DNA of 64,000 nucleotides, taken from the NCBI RefSeq assembly GCF_051020985.1, contig NC_135009.1, positions 11,726,606 through 11,790,605 of the forward strand, written 5' to 3'. Below, piece by piece: positions 17,029 through 31,679 of the stretch. Numbering within the stretch: position 1 is the first letter of the stretch; every line of letters begins with the position of its first letter. The DNA comes from Nomia melanderi. Lineage: Eukaryota > Arthropoda > Insecta > Hymenoptera > Halictidae. A program made the translations under genes and the position numbers. The notes beneath the pieces were generated by a model. It saw only the letters and a program-made list of their open reading frames with translations, was not told the origin of the DNA and did not search any database.

Positions 17029-20000
17029 AGCTTCATCCCGGATCGTTCACAGAACATTTCTGTAAAAGAACTATTTGTCTAATCAAATCGCAAGTCGACT
17101 GTGCCACCGGAGTGAGCATTTTGAAAGGACCGTTTAATCGTCTCACGAAATTTCAAGGATAATAATTCGAAGCACATGCCTTCCGCTAACAGGGTTCGTG
17201 TGTAGGTATTACAATCGGATTAATCTCACAACATTGAATTTACACAATTATATACACGTCATTTAACTGCATATAAACGTACAAAAGGGGTTTAAAACTA
17301 ATAATCGAATCATTGGTAAGTCATCTCAGGTGCATTCTTACGGAGGGGAGGAACGCGTGCACGATCATCGTGCGCGTTCGTCGATGATCTCGTGCGCTTC
17401 ACGTATACACGTCCCCGCGGTTCGTCAAGCGCGACTTTTCGATTCGATTTCTCACGAACTTACGCAAAAACGCGCTCCCGAATTCTCGGTTACATTTGTT
17501 CCTGAAAAATCAACCTTAGAAACCGCTGTCGCGACATTTACTACTAACAACGCTGCAGATAATAAATGATTTATTCGTCTTCCACTTAAAATTCGCAGAC
17601 GCCGCTTCTTCGAACTTCGAGCTTCCACCGGTACGTTCTTCGTTTCTATATCAAAATACTCGTAATTAATCAATTGCAACGAGACGCTCTGCTTCGACGC
17701 TGTGTCTTGCACCACGTGTTACAAAAAAGAATCTAAATGTTATACCATTATTTTTGGCAACAGAAAAAATGCACAAGTTTCTTAGGAAAGTTGTATTATC
17801 TTACTCTATCGGCTACGTTAATCAATACTTCCAGATTCCTTTCCAAAGAAATATATTAATGTAACTGCGATGAGTTCTGTTGAAAATGACACAAGAGTGT
17901 TGTTATTAAATAAAATCTATCAAGGATTCCGCTGGAAATGAATATCGAAGTTGAGAATAATGATAAACATTTAAATTATAATTTATAATATTCGACTACG
18001 TGTGTATTTTTGGATAAAACGGAATATGGAACGTGCTCGACATTTTTCCTAGCAACTTGTGCAAAGTTACCGCGCGTTTGAACGCGTACAGGTGAATTTC
18101 ACGTGGATACGTTCGCTTGTGGATTTCACTAAAAATATTTCAGTTAAATATAACGTTGAAACAACTTCGACGAAAGATAAATGCCCACTTTGGTTCGCTT
18201 TTTGCCCTTCTCTCTGTCGCCGTTCGAGCGAGGCGAACTGAACAGTCAGACATTCCTTTCCGACGAAGCAACAGCGGAATCGTTGTGCCAAATTGGAAGT
18301 TTGCCGGGAATTAATCGCTAGGAAATAGTTTTTAAGTGTTATCGCGTGTCACTTGGCACGCGAACGCTTCAGTCGAATGTAAATAGACTCCCTTAATTGA
18401 AATTCCCTCCAATAACTTTTGTCCTGGTAATCTTCCTCGCGGTGAACGACGTGGACCGTGAAACACAGCCAAACGACACTTCTTTTCGCGACCTTTTTGC
18501 AACGGAATTCCTCGACGATTCTAATTATCGGTAACCGCAAATCATATTCTACGTAAATATGAATACCGACGAACTCCATTCATTAAGAAACTAATTCGTA
18601 TAGAACCTCATTGTTATCTACTACCAGTTGTATTCTACATTCACAATTACGAACTTTAAATCAAACCTGCTCTTTCGTAGGAACAAATGAAAGGATTAGT
18701 TTTTCGTTTATTATTTTTCAATAAAGAATATTCGAAATAAATTTACAAGCGAAGCTCGACTATTCAATTCTTGTAACCAATATTTCACAGTAATCAACGA
18801 AAACTCTGTTGATACTCGGAAGGTTGAAACCGAAGCGAAACTGAACGAATAAAACACCGACAGCTTTTGTTTCGTGAAAGGTATGCTTCTGCCAGTTTGT
18901 CTCCATTGTTCTCTCTTATTTCGACAGCGCGCGCATCATTTTTATCAATTTTCCTGTAAATTGAAACGCAAAAAGATAGTCTATAATCAATCGTTGCCTG
19001 CAATGAAACTTATGTTTCACGTGTATATTACCAACGATTTAGTTTATTACTTCTCCAAAGAAAATAAAGTTGTTCGAACGTCAAGATAAGCTGAGAAATA
19101 TTCGAAGTATACAGAATTTCAAGTATAACAGCACATTACAACGTTTAAAATCGTAAAACTTCAATTCTTTCACGCGCACCAGCGTTGTCTAAGATAAGCT
19201 TAGTAATTCGCGGACTTCTCGACGCCATCTTTGTATATTTCCTTACAAGAAACCCGAATAGCACTGTGTCAAACGAAAGGAGTGTACAAACATGAAGTTC
19301 GGTAGTCGCATTGAACGTCGTTACAATTAAATCGTTCTAAGTTATGATCGATTCCTTTGGTTCTTGCGTCGCGGTTCAATCATCGTGAAAGGTATAGATC
19401 TGTTATATAATTTGTTCAAGGACACCAGAAGCTGTCGAATCGATAACTCGCCGGGGTGTCTTCGTTACTCGATAAATTAATAATACATCCACGGTGTTCC
19501 GTTTAAAGCGATCGTAAACGAGTACGAACGTTTATTGCTTTTAGAATTCCGTTGTTCTAAGTAACGGTGCGTATAATCACCTGCGCGTTAAGCAACGAAA
19601 CGTGTAATCGCAAGGCGTTAATCTAATAATATTAACGTTTCGCAACGGAAGGATGGAAATTGGAATGAATCGGAAACTCAAGTCGATCCCTCGAACCTCA
19701 CGATGCTTTTATTATTTTTCACGCTCTGCGACGGAAAATTTGAAATAATTATCAACACTCTAATCATTAAGATCAAAGAATTACCAAGACAATGTAAGTG
19801 ATCTGACTCTAAATATCGTTGAAAAATTGTTCCTTCTCCAATTGCTGACGAATATTATATTCAATATTTATTTCTATCTTGAGATTTATCCTTAAAAATC
19901 ATTTGGAACGACGATTAAATGGGATAAGAGATACCAAATGTACAGCTGAAAGTTAAACAAAGATGCTTAAGAATTTGCAGACGTCAAATGTTTTGTTTAT

Positions 20001-21760
20001 TAACTGAAAATTGCTCGGTTTAGGGGTTTATCGTGAGACAATAAAGTTTCAAAGCGAAAATATAAGAGAAGTCGCACGGTGAAGCTCGGGAAACACGTCC
20101 GTCCGAGATGAACATGAAAATTGTGTTTTTTAGTGATGCACGTCTGCATCAGATCGTCAGAAATCGATCATATCTGTTTCTGACAACACGCCAGCGACGT
20201 ATACGTGGGCGGGGGGGATAAAAGAGTTTTCGAAATTCTTTCGGCGAAACGTGTAAGCGTCGAATTAAATGTGGATCCTTCTTATTCGCCGCGTCGCCAT
20301 TGTTTCCTTCCTCATAAAACGATATTGTAAAGAAAATTTCATTTGATCAAATCGATAACATACCGTCGTTCGAGTATCTCGCGAAACGAAAGTCTTTAAC
20401 GTTTAAGTATGAAAGTAACGCGGCAATTATATTCGACCGTTGAATAATTTCTTGTGTAAAAGAACTCGTGGATTTCCGTGAATTTACAACGTATCATTTG
20501 TTCCATGGATGACTGACGTGTATTACAATCTCCTCAGCTTCGTTTCTATATTTATACAACGTACACGATTCGACTATCGTGCGCGAAACTCGTATTTGTC
20601 AAAGGACAATGAATAAATTCGATGGCTGTACGAGATCGGCGACGTTCGGCTCGCAGAAGGCAATGGAAACGCGGCGTAAGTACGCTCTAAAGACATCGTT
20701 GCTCGCCATTAAACTATGTGCTATCAGTCGACTGTGTTTTCATGTTCGCCCTACGCAAGATTTATTGCTCTCTGTTGCTTGACATCACCTTGGTTACTGT
20801 GTTAATTAATATACGCGCCCGTCCGCGACGGATACACCGGTTAATCGCGATCGACGCGCGACTCGCGCGAAGGGATCCTCCGCGGAGCCCGCCCGTCTTC
20901 AGAGTTACTCGAGTCGCTAAAAAGTTGCCCGCTAAAAAAGCTTTTTAATCGCGTTGAATTCCGTGCGTCCGCGGATTAAATTGATCCGCGTCGAAAAAAC
21001 GATGCGATCGGGCCGCAGCCGACAGCGTTGCGGTCGATCTGCTAAGCGGAATTATTTAAGTAGAGTACAATACAATTACGACGATCGCGCTACACGCATT
21101 AAGCTATGCACTTAGGAAAATCCGCAGTTGAAATGATTTCGAAACCATTCTACCGGCAAAAAGGCTGCAAAATCGTTTCGAAAAATTATCTAACAATTTC
21201 ACACGCGCGCTAGGTTACTCGAGTAACGCCGCATTGAGTCGATTACAGTTAGTAGTATTCAGTGGCACTCTCCCCCGAGAGAATCTAATTACGGAAAGCA
21301 ATCGTCTCCTTCGGAAATCATTTCAGAAATTCATAGCGCGGTTAATTGGAATTTTCATTTCTGGAATTTCATGTTCAAATCGTCGGCGTAAACTCAGAAA
21401 AATGTTATCTCAACGAAATGATAAAGAAGAAAGAGAGCGGCAAAGGAATATATTATACAAATCAACTATGTTAATTGTTACTGTAATTGTTAATAAGATT
21501 CTTAGTTGTAATCGTGACAATTATCACTCCTATTAAGTATATAGTAATCACACTTCTTAAGGATTCCGTTGAAAATGTTATCATCACGCTACAAAATGAT
21601 AATGACTGATAGTAAACGATTAGATTCTCCCGAGTTTCACATATCGGCGACAACGACGCCGTAACTCTTTCATAGATTCCCGTAAAACACGGGTCACGGA
21701 CGACACAAGCAACGGCGCGGTACAGAAACGTTTAACACACCCGGTGTGTTCGTCGCGTCA
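17029..21760. other. Non-coding stretch without recognised gene
   Basis: Open frames here are short, overlap on both strands and show no domain. Composition alternates between AT-rich DNA and modest CpG-rich patches (17330-17480, 20800-20960). I see nothing supportable. Confidence 0.5.
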
Positions 21761-23063
21761 TCCAGTTAACCCTTGAACTGCCTCGCTGTTATATAATCGA
21801 TTATCAAAAAACACGTTGTATACCCCGTAAATGGAATTCGTTGATTCGTGTGTTTACGTAAATACGTGGACCGCGTTCGGTATGATCTTCTTAACCCTTC
21901 TCTTAAAGCTCACTATACAGGGTGTTCGGAAAGCACGCGTGCGAATCGATCCCGCGCACAGTCACGCAAAAAACAACGGCTCGCAACAAGCTTAAGTACT
22001 TGCCTCTTTATATATTTCTCACTGTGTCTCGCAGGTTTCCTCGTCGAAGTAACATCGAAAGTGTCTAAGATCGCCCAGCGGGAACGGTCGCTCCCGCGGA
22101 GCTCGAAACTTCGCGCGCAGACCCTAAAGAAGTCTTTTTTTCCCCGTCGTTTTTCTCGATACTCGCTCGTATCGTTTTGTATATTTTTTCAGCGTCCTAA
22201 AGATCGTTCGCCGATTTTCCGCTTTTTCTACGGGTTCAACCCCTTCGAAGTTGTCGCCGTGTGTCTTTTTTTCTTTTTTCTCCTTCGCTTTTCCTCTTTT
22301 TCGGCGGATCTTTTTGTCCCTTCTCGATATTGCGAGCGATAAACGAATCTGCGATTGGGCGAAAGAGTTAAGAAGCGTCCGAGCAGTGGAAGGGTTAGAG
22401 ACAACGACCAGGATCGGCTACGACACGTGATATATATGCAGTTAAACAATCGGACCCGCGATTCGGCTACCGGGGATCTAACGAGACTCGAGAGTAACAA
22501 CGTAATTTAATTAGGGAATCGTTAAGTCGCTCCCGAAAAGAGCAGGAAGAGGGACGGGGGAACGGGGAAAGAGACACGGCGGTCTATCACGTCGTCCATC
22601 GAGAAACAAGACGCTCCGCCATCTTGTTTTCCACCATACTTAACGTTCGCCATGTTTCTCTTTCTCTCGATTCGTATTTACTCCCGATATTCACCACGTT
22701 TCTCTTTTTCTCTCTTGTTTGTTCATCTTTACACTCTACTTCCCGCTTATCGCCGTTTTCCCGTCTCTCCGTTTCCCTCTTCCGCAGTTTAAACATCTAT
22801 CGAGGTAAGGAGAAGTGTGGGTAATCACGACAGGAAACACATATACACTGTATACGCTATTATAAAAAATAATAAATATCATTGAAATGTGAATTACACG
22901 AGACGCGGGGATGCGACGCGTCGACCATGGAAACGTTTCTTCGCTTGGGAGGTTAGGATATCTTCCGTCTTTGGACGTCGACGCGCGCGCGTCTCCGCTT
23001 CAACAATCGTAGACATCGACAACGATACAATATTTCTCATGTATTTGTGTCCGTGTGTCTGTA

Positions 23064-23083
23064 TGTGTGTGTGTGTGTGTGTG
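23064..23083. repeat. (TG)10 microsatellite
   Basis: Uninterrupted TG run of about 20 bases, with a looser TGTG context on both sides. Confidence 0.95.
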
Positions 23084-23565
23084 CATGCTCGTGTACTTGT
23101 TCGCAGGTACACCTCTCTGCACGTTTTTCCTCGTTCCCTTCTGTTTCTCCGCGGGAAAACGAAGAAACGATGAATCTCTCGGGCCTTGGTTAGCCGCCAT
23201 TTTGAGTGCAGAGAGGCCACCCGTGTTTCTTTTTGTTTTGTCGGCGTGTCAGTGTACATAGGAATAGATACATTAATACGTAGACGACTAAGCTACCTAT
23301 GTCATGTTAAAATACTGTCTGGATCTTTTGTCGCTAGTTACACCGTTCTCACTTTCTCTCTCATCCGTTCTATTCGCTGTACACGTTATACGACTACGAT
23401 CGCGTGGATCACGATCCATACACTATCGCTCGCTCTCGCGTTTCTATACCGTTCGATCCTTCGCTGTACCGATCCACGGGATCGTGCGATATTTTTGTTC
23501 ATTTTTGTTCGTCTTAGCAAAACCCTTATCCCCTATTTTCACCGATTTGTATATGCACGTGTGTA

Positions 23566-23653
23566 TATGTTATATAATATATAATATATATATATAATAT
23601 ATATATATAATACATATATATCTTCTATATACAATATATATATCAATTTTGTA
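23566..23653. repeat. TA-rich microsatellite
   Basis: Interrupted (TA)n and TATAATATA units over about 88 bases. Confidence 0.9.
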
Positions 23654-23764
23654 TGTATATTATGTATATAAGATGCGGTAAAGGTGTAATAAATTAATTG
23701 TTAATGTTGTCGTTTCTTCCGTTTCCCTCGGTTTTCCTCGTGTTTCATTTTATTTCTTTTTTTT

Positions 23765-23839
23765 CGCTTGCTTGCTTGCACGCTTATTTGTTTGTTTGTT
23801 TGTTTGCTTGTCTGTTTATTTGTTTGTTTGTTTCTTTGT
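23765..23839. repeat. (CTTG)n / (TTTG)n tetranucleotide tract
   Basis: Starts as CTTG repeats, turns into TTTG repeats with CTTG and TCTG interruptions, and fades near 23840. Confidence 0.9.
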
Positions 23840-23899
23840 TCTTCTCGTTTTACACGTTACGGCTATAATTACGTTTCGCGCGTCGTTAATAACTAGTGA

Positions 23900-26477
23900 T
23901 ATGTATTCGTTTTGAACTATAGCGTTTAGTTTGATACGGCCCTAAAGGTTAGTCGGTCCGATCGACGATCCAGGACAATTTCGGGGATCGTTTCGTGGAT
24001 CATGTGATTGGATCGTGTTTCGGGCAGGCAGTCTTTTTCTGTGGAGACAAAGTTGTTCGGCTTCGATTTCACTGAACACTGTTATCCATCGATTTTATAT
24101 TACTTCGTATTATACTCGATCTGCTTCGCACATTTCTTTGCTAACTAAAGGATATATCACTCTCGATAGAAAAATATTCTGCAGTCACGAATATACTTAT
24201 TACTCGATTACACTGAAATATTCAAATACTTTCATCTTTGTTTGGACTTATTTTTAAGCTCGAAGCTTCATTTAGTAACTAAAAATATATTAGTTTTAAT
24301 AGACAAACGTTATAAATAACTCTGCAGAATTTCTCAATGTTCCTTTCGAACCGTTTGTAACATCAAAATCACATTTGCCAATAGATATAGAAAATCACCT
24401 AAGTAATTTCGAAGATAATTTGAAATATCACTTCCTTACGAAATTAATATGATACAAATATCAAAATACATACTCAAATAGAAACATTTAAATCTTTCGT
24501 TTCTCTGTAGAGAAATTGTAATTTAAAGAAATTCATTCTAATTTTATATTATAATCTAATTAATCGCGTAAAGAATTGTAATTCCAAGATGCATTAGGTA
24601 AACAGATGATAGAAATATTTCCGTCGAATAACGTTACACTTAATTTCGCGATTAAGATCGTATCCCAGGATGATTTTCGAGTAGGAAAATATTTTGCGGG
24701 TTAAACCGTCCGCAATTTTGAAGTGGCGCGGCGGCGAAGAATTACCACGAGGAGGATGATCCAAGGAAAATATTTCCTTTAAATTACCTCGCGGCCGGCT
24801 CCGCCGTTCCCCGTATAAGATCCGAAAATTTAAAAGTTTCTCCGAGTCGCGGGGCCGGTTTAGTCACATTCTCGCGAGGACAGGGTCGTAAAAGATGCCG
24901 ACACGGCACGGCGGCGCTTCCATTATCCGAATTACGGCGGTTCTTCCGAAAGTTTCGGGAAGCCGCTGAAATAAGAGCCGCGTCGCCGCGTTCTGATTTC
25001 CCGAGACTGTGTAAGCTTCTTAAACGAAAGACTACTGCGCGGAAAAAAGACGAAACTCGTGGTTTCTTGGGGAACAGTCGCCTCAACGAGGAAGAAACGA
25101 GCGAAGCGACGTAGTGCGAGTAGCGGAGCTAGTGACGCGACGATTTCAAGATGGCAGACGGAACGAGGAAGGTCTTGAGACATTAACCGTGTAATTAAAA
25201 CGGAAAGTTAAAAACTTTCAGAATCCAACAGTCGACGAGTTGAAAATTTGAAGATCTACGTACTCGAAAATTCGAAGTTTCATTTGAAAATTCCAAATTT
25301 TCTTCGCTAAGTGGCGATATTTGATATAGAAAAGACATTGCGTCTGGGAACATTGCGATCTCTTGCTGAAGAATACCAGAATTCCTTCAAGATTAAATAA
25401 ACACGTGAATATACCGTACAGATCTAACTTCCACCTTGCCGTTACCAGATCAGCAGCCACGAAATTCGATTTCAATATCGTCCGCTCAGCCATTGAAACT
25501 ATATAACGGACAACATAATCCGCAACCTATACACTCCCAGGCAAACGAGTCCGATTCACAGTCTCCCGATCCGTCATCAATCGGCCGCGATCGCGAGCAT
25601 CGATCCAGCCGCGTAAGAAGAGACCAATTATGCGAAGGTTAACAAGCAAGCCAATGGAAGAGCCAAGGAACGTCGCGGGAAACGAAGCGCGCCGCGATAG
25701 AAGGCAAAAATAATTGGAGCATCATTTGTAGCTCCAATTGTCCGGTCATCTCGCTGGAAGGGCGGGGAGGAAATTAATCGAACCGATACAGGGACGGAAA
25801 CGAGCGGGAAGAGAAGGGTTGAGGGACACAGAAAATCAAGGGGGGGAAAAAAGAGGAGATCTGGAGCGAGCGAAGGGACGAGCCGAGGGGATTTTATCGA
25901 CGCGGTCGAATTTACTGCAACCATGGCGGAGGCGGTGCCGCGCTGCGTGCACGGTGATGCAAATTTCGCCGGGCCGCCCTTTAGCGTTTTATCGAATCAA
26001 TCTTCGGGCGATTAGGCGGACAACGATTTTTAACGGTTCGCCGCACATTAGCCTTTTGTGCCGCTGTCAAAGGCCAGCCCTGGCGGCCGGCCGGGCCGAG
26101 CGGTGCTCTGCAGCCCGCGAAAATGCAAGGTGGACGAAAGTGCCGTTGCCTCGCGGCGGCGACTTCTCGATGAAATGTTCTATCGCTGGGACACTTGGCC
26201 TTTGACCCTTCTTCTATTCCGGTGCGTTCCTTGTTTCTGCGCTCGATATTGTTTTCGGATATCTGGGAATGCATCAGTCTTCGATTTTTGCGTTTGGTTG
26301 CCTCTGATCGAGTTTTGTGGACGCCTTCTGCACTTAAGAATTTTTTCATTGAAACGTTCGACGTTCTTCTGTGAGATGTTTGAGTCAATCGGACTTCATC
26401 CTTTGCATTTACGAATTTTTTTAATAGAATTATTCAACATTTTTCGATAGAATATGCACACGTTTTGGTAAATCGGA
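23900..26477. other. Non-coding stretch with GC-rich island
   Basis: AT-rich to about 24.7 kb, then CpG-rich to about 26.2 kb. The ORFs in the GC-rich part overlap in several frames on both strands and have no domain, the usual by-product of fewer stop codons in GC-rich DNA. Confidence 0.5.
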
Positions 26478-26672
26478 TTAACCCTCTGCACTGAGAACTT
26501 TTTAAACAGAACTATTCAACATTTTTTTATAAGACATTTTTTGAGGCTGTACGAAACATTGAGGAACATAGCTCTTTAGTTTCGATATTTCACACATCGA
26601 TGCATTATACGGTTCATATTAATTTACAAACTTCACGATTCTAATGTCTCAAGCCAACTGCAAGGGGTTCAA
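26478..26672 (+). mobile_element. Family A MITE, diverged
   Basis: Left end TTAACCCTCTGCACTGAGAA with ACTATTCAACATTTTT as in other copies. The right end is decayed (CAACTGCAAGGGGTTCAA). Confidence 0.6.
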
Positions 26673-29600
26673 ATCGTCGGTTTCTACTGACAAACAGCTG
26701 TCACTTACACAAACGACCTTTAATCACGCAATTGAAGATGTTAAAACGTTGAGTTTACTGCAATGAATGTTATAAAGAATTGAATATTTAAGGAACTTCC
26801 GAATAATTAACGTTCTACGGCACTTTCCAAGGATTCATGTATAATTCATCAGAGCTTCCTGGCGGTGACAAATCTGTTTCAATTTCCTTCGCGGGAGATT
26901 ACGACGATGAATTTTGACCGATCCGAATCTGTTTACTCGAAACATTTCTATATACTTCCTCGGTCGATCTGAATTTTTCTTCGTTCGCGGTACAAATACG
27001 TGAAATTCCATTGAACGCTTTAATTATCTAATACCCGCGCTCACGCAATTTTCCAGGTCCGCCTTGTTTTCCCTCGAATAAAGGGGCGAAGTTTGTTCAT
27101 TTAATCCCGGGACACCTTGTACAGTCACCGGTGACTAATACGGCGTGCAATATCTTCAGTAAAAAATTCCCTTCCTCGTGCCCGGTAAAGTCTTCTTTAG
27201 CCGCGTCCTCATTTTCAGCTCGTCGTCCTCCCATTTAGTACACCTGTCACCTTTCTCCCGACCTTCCTCCATTTTATTTTTTAATTCCTGCAACTTCTCG
27301 CTCGGCGTTCTTATTCCTATTTTACTCCTCGCGGTTGTCTTCGACGGGTTTCCACGAAAACCGCGAACCCTTCGAAACTTCGTGCGCTTCGTCCACGTCG
27401 CGATCCATTTTTAATTCCTCAATTTGCCGTTCGCCCGAAAATAAATATCCCGCCGAATCTCCTCGAACGTTTCCATCATTTCGGTTTCCTTAGCGACGTT
27501 GGTTTTGCATTCTCGATTCTGTAAAGCGTATCCTTTACATATAAACCGCGGTTGTCGGAGGGAAACACGCTGCACAAATGTTTGCTTGGCCTGTAATAAC
27601 AGGGAATTCGTTTTACATCTCTTTAACGGAAAACATTCCGAGTAACTGGGATTTAGATTTTCACCTGCGACTCCGCCGCTCTGAACTGAATCGTAGGAAT
27701 CTGTCGCGTCGAATTGATCTTCGTTTATAATAAAGACAATATTCTACATTTTATAGCGATTCAATTTGATTTTCAATAAGAAACAGTATTAGCGAGAGGA
27801 TTCTTCGTGATATAATACACTCGGAGGAAATCAATATTCATGTAACACTTCAATCGATATTTCAATTTCCACTCACACGAGTGTACTCATTAATATGTAT
27901 GACACGGTTTAATATTAATAACACTTGTTAAAGCTTGCGAAACGCTCGCTAAATGTAATCAATCTTTAATACTCGGTGCACCTACTGAAATTCACGTAGA
28001 CGTAACCCTTGGGATTGCTTCGAAGTGTCTCTTTTATAAACATTCACCAATATCGTCTGTTAACGTTGATGTTGATCAATGTTAAGTACTCAGTGTCCAG
28101 TGAGATCGAAGGGATGAGGAAACAGAAATGGTTCAATCAAATATTTCCTATTTCCACGTTCGCAACGGAAACCAAAGGAGCGTCGAACCACGAAATTGTG
28201 CCTCGATCATTCTCGTCGATCGCGCGTTCGTAAACCGCCCCGAGTCTGATGTCTTTTCTTTTTCTCCTGAAGTTGGTGTCCGTTACCGGGGATCGACGTC
28301 CGGAGCACCGGACAGGCAATTCATGATATGTATCGTTTTCAGCGTGGCTTATTGCTTAACGTACCGCTACGAGTTACGATCTAGACCCCTTAACTCTATT
28401 TACACGTTTACGCTCCTCGCGAATCACCGATATCAAATACTTTACCGAAACAGGCCTCGATGGTCCGTGACGGCGAAACGCCGGCTCCGATGGATATCCA
28501 GGAAAATGTATAAAACACACCTTACAATAACAGTTACGGAAATACACGCGATAAGGAAAGTTACGAGTGCAGCCGGACATTCGTCGTAATTTCGCGAAAT
28601 GAATATTTTCTGAATGCACGCGAATATTCGAAGTTACAAACGAACATTTTAACTTTGAATTATTTATCATTGAAGATTTCGTAGGAAAAAATATGCAAAT
28701 GTAATACGATAAATATTTAGAGAATTAGAATGTTCGTAAAGATTGCTCAACGGAAGATCGAAATTTTCAATCGAATTTTTCACTTCACATTTCTGGTGTA
28801 AACTCCGCTGAAATTCGAATGTATTCATTAATTGGAGACATAATTGTCGCAATGAATTCTCTTTCGTGCGTTAAGAAACAATAGTTTTCAAGCTAATTAA
28901 CAGGCTTTCCTTCTCCTCGTTTTTCCATTTGCGACGGCAATATCGAGTAACGTCGTCGACACAATTTTCAAATGATTTTCGACGAATCACCGTTCGCAGC
29001 GGCATGCGTTAATTAAATTGAAACGGGAAAACAGCTGTTTTCCAGGGAAATTCTCTCGCGATATCGAGCGGAGCCTCTTCGTGCGTGAAACCGTCGTTTC
29101 GCCGATGATTGTTAACGATAAACGAACGCCGGAACGGTTTCGACGTTAGAAACCGATACCTCGTCCGCGGCGCGCTATCGATTTTTCATATTTCTTTCGT
29201 TACGCTTCGCAATCGAATTTCCGCGACGGAAGGATAACTCTTCCGCTGAAGTGGCGGAAGTTCGTTAAACCGTGGATGAAGGCTGATTGATTCGTTCCTT
29301 GGATTGTCGTGGAAATTGTCCGCGATATTGGTTCGGTGAAAATAAATCGACTGTTCGGCGAGAAAAGAAATGTTGCGCCACGATTTAACGACCGCCTCGC
29401 GACCATTTAAAACTCCCTCGAAATGATAAATATTAACGAACGATCTGGGAGGCATTTTCTGTCGGATCGTTGAATTATTCGCTGAAAGGATCGATTGTAC
29501 ATAATTGTTTCTCGTTTCTGTTTCGTGCAACCGAAAACACGTTGTTACAGACAATATTTTGTATAATTCAATTATACAATTTTAATAACATTTTTGATAG

Positions 29601-31190
29601 AAACATTATATAGATGTCAGATATAATTAATAATATAATTGAATAAAACGGTTTATAGAATTATATTATTGATTACGTTATTAATCATTGTTTCGATGAA
29701 TTTTCTGCATTGTAATCGTGAAATAAATCATTCGGTGGTGTCCACGATTTCAGTAAAATATTTGATATCTCATTTGTCCGTCGACGACGCTCGGCCCCGT
29801 CGCACCGTCTACCAGACGAAACGGCGGAGTTGTGTGTACACGATAAACAAAGTGTATGTACATATGTCATTGATATCCTTTTGATCACAGAAATATCGTT
29901 TGCCGGAGTCAGTCGCGCGTCTTCCCAGATTCATTTCCGGCGATCGATCAATTTTATTCGATTAAATTCTCATTTGCTGTAAACACTCGGTTCCACCTCT
30001 GATTTCGATGTTACGTATGTAATTAATTCAATTCCCCTGTTGACCGAAGTTTTAAATGTCATGACGTGATATCCACTACTCGTGTAATTAATGTGAATAT
30101 TAAATCTCTTCGCAATCGGGTGATGCGAGTCGATCAAATTTATCCTGGAAATTTAGATCGATGGATCATGAATATTTGAGACGCTTCAATTCAACCATAA
30201 AAATTGCATTTGTATTATGCGAGCTATGATTGACGGATCATTAATCGAAGAATTTAAAGATTAATCTCTGTCAACTTATGTAACTGACATTATTATGATT
30301 TTGAATTTTAATATCTCTTTATAGTTAATATTCTTGTAATGTTACTATGTTACTCATAAATTATTAAATAAATGAATAATAATAATTTCAATATTTCTTC
30401 ATGGTTGACATTCTTGTGATGTTAATATATTACTTGTAAATTAGTACATAAATAAATGATAATAATTTCAATATCGATATTAATATTCCTTTAACGTTTT
30501 AATACCTCAATCGTTCTAATTAATCCAAATATAATTCGCGAGTTCCCTCAAAGCGAAGTTTCCCATCGGTTAAACCCAAGCAAATAGTAATAATTTGTCG
30601 AGTTGTTGTGTAAAATGTTAAAAGATTACCGTGAAAGTTCCGCGACCGCATCCCCCCCGCCCCCGGGGGACGTCATCGTAAAAAGACAGTTACAAAACGG
30701 AACTCATTACGTAACTTTATCCAAATCGCGGGGCGGATGAAAATGAATTTTTAAAGTGCACTAAAGTACGACAGAATCTAGTGCTTTAAGCTGGCATTAT
30801 TTAATCCCGGTTTCTTGCCCGCCAGTCAAACTTTCCGGCCGAGCTCCTCCTTTAATTCGCAATATTTCTTCTATTTCGCGAAGACACCGACAAAAAAGTA
30901 AGTTTAATTTATTACCGTGGAAATCTACTCAATCTTCCGGTTTTATCCGGCTTTCCCGACGCGCGACAAGAAAACAATTCAATGTTTCAATTTTACTCGA
31001 AAAAACAATCAGGTGAACGTATACTTACATACACTACGTAACACACTGTATATTTCTTAGAATAAAAAGTGCTTTTGCAATGAAGATAATCTCAAGCGTA
31101 ATCGTAACACTTGAAGGAGTTGCAGGCTCGTAATTAACTTTTACAGTTATGCGTAGAAGTTGGTCCACAAACTGTTACTTTGTTCCTCGC
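26673..31190. other. Non-coding stretch without recognised gene
   Basis: Mostly AT-rich, with GC-richer DNA near 27.1-27.5 and 28.2-29.4 kb. A remnant GTCACCGGTGAC palindrome at 27123-27134 recalls family B, but no termini are visible. Confidence 0.45.
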
Positions 31191-31195
31191 AAAAT

Positions 31196-31600
31196 CGAAA
31201 CACAATTCTATGGGATTTATAAGTTGCTAAACACGATGCTACATTAAAAGAAACGATTAGAGAATACAATTTCCATTTTACTCATTTAAATTTTAATAAT
31301 TTCTATCCAAAATCTCAAAATCTCAAACATGAACCACGAAATCACTTTACGATCTAACCAAACCCAAAACCACCCTTCTTAAACGAAAAACAAAAACATC
31401 GAAAACAATTCCACAGGCTTCAAAAGTTGTTAAAAAGACACTACATTGAAAGAAACGATTAGAGAATACAATTTCCATTTTACTCATTTAAATTTTAATA
31501 ATTTCTATCCAAAATCTCAAAATCTCAAACATAATCCACGAAATCACGCTTCACGATCCAACCAAACCCTAAACACGCCCTTCTTCTTAAACGAGAAACG
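31196..31600. repeat. Tandem duplication, about 202-base unit, two copies
   Basis: GAAACGATTAGAGAATACAA and the roughly 80 bases after it occur at about 31251 and 31453 with few changes. Each copy ends with a CCCTTCTTAAACGA-type stretch, and a third start follows at about 31600. Confidence 0.8.
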
Positions 31601-31679
31601 AAATCATCGAGAACACAATTGATTAAACATAAAGAGTCATCGCGAAAACCACAGGATTTCCCGTTCCCGGTCATCTGAT

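Larger units (their letters stand above)
21880..23900. other. T-rich, CpG-containing block with AATAAA signals; possible untranslated transcript
   Basis: A 2 kb stretch rich in TTTCTC/TTTGTTTG words on the + strand, with AATAAA at 22871-22876 and 23688-23693, a TG run, a TA-rich run and a TTTG/CTTG run. It resembles 3' UTR or long non-coding transcript sequence more than the flanking DNA does. Purely compositional. Confidence 0.25.

Noticed and set aside
21918..21945. ACAGGGTGTTCGGAAAGCAC, resembling the terminus of some DNA transposons
   Set aside because: No partner inverted end was found within a few kb, so an element cannot be delimited.
24784..26450. Several overlapping frames of 90-155 codons on both strands
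   Set aside because: They overlap in several frames on opposite strands in a CpG-rich island and show no domain, signal peptide or splice pattern.
27119..27140. GTCACCGGTGAC palindrome as in family B
   Set aside because: No TTAA-flanked termini nearby; kept only as a possible remnant.
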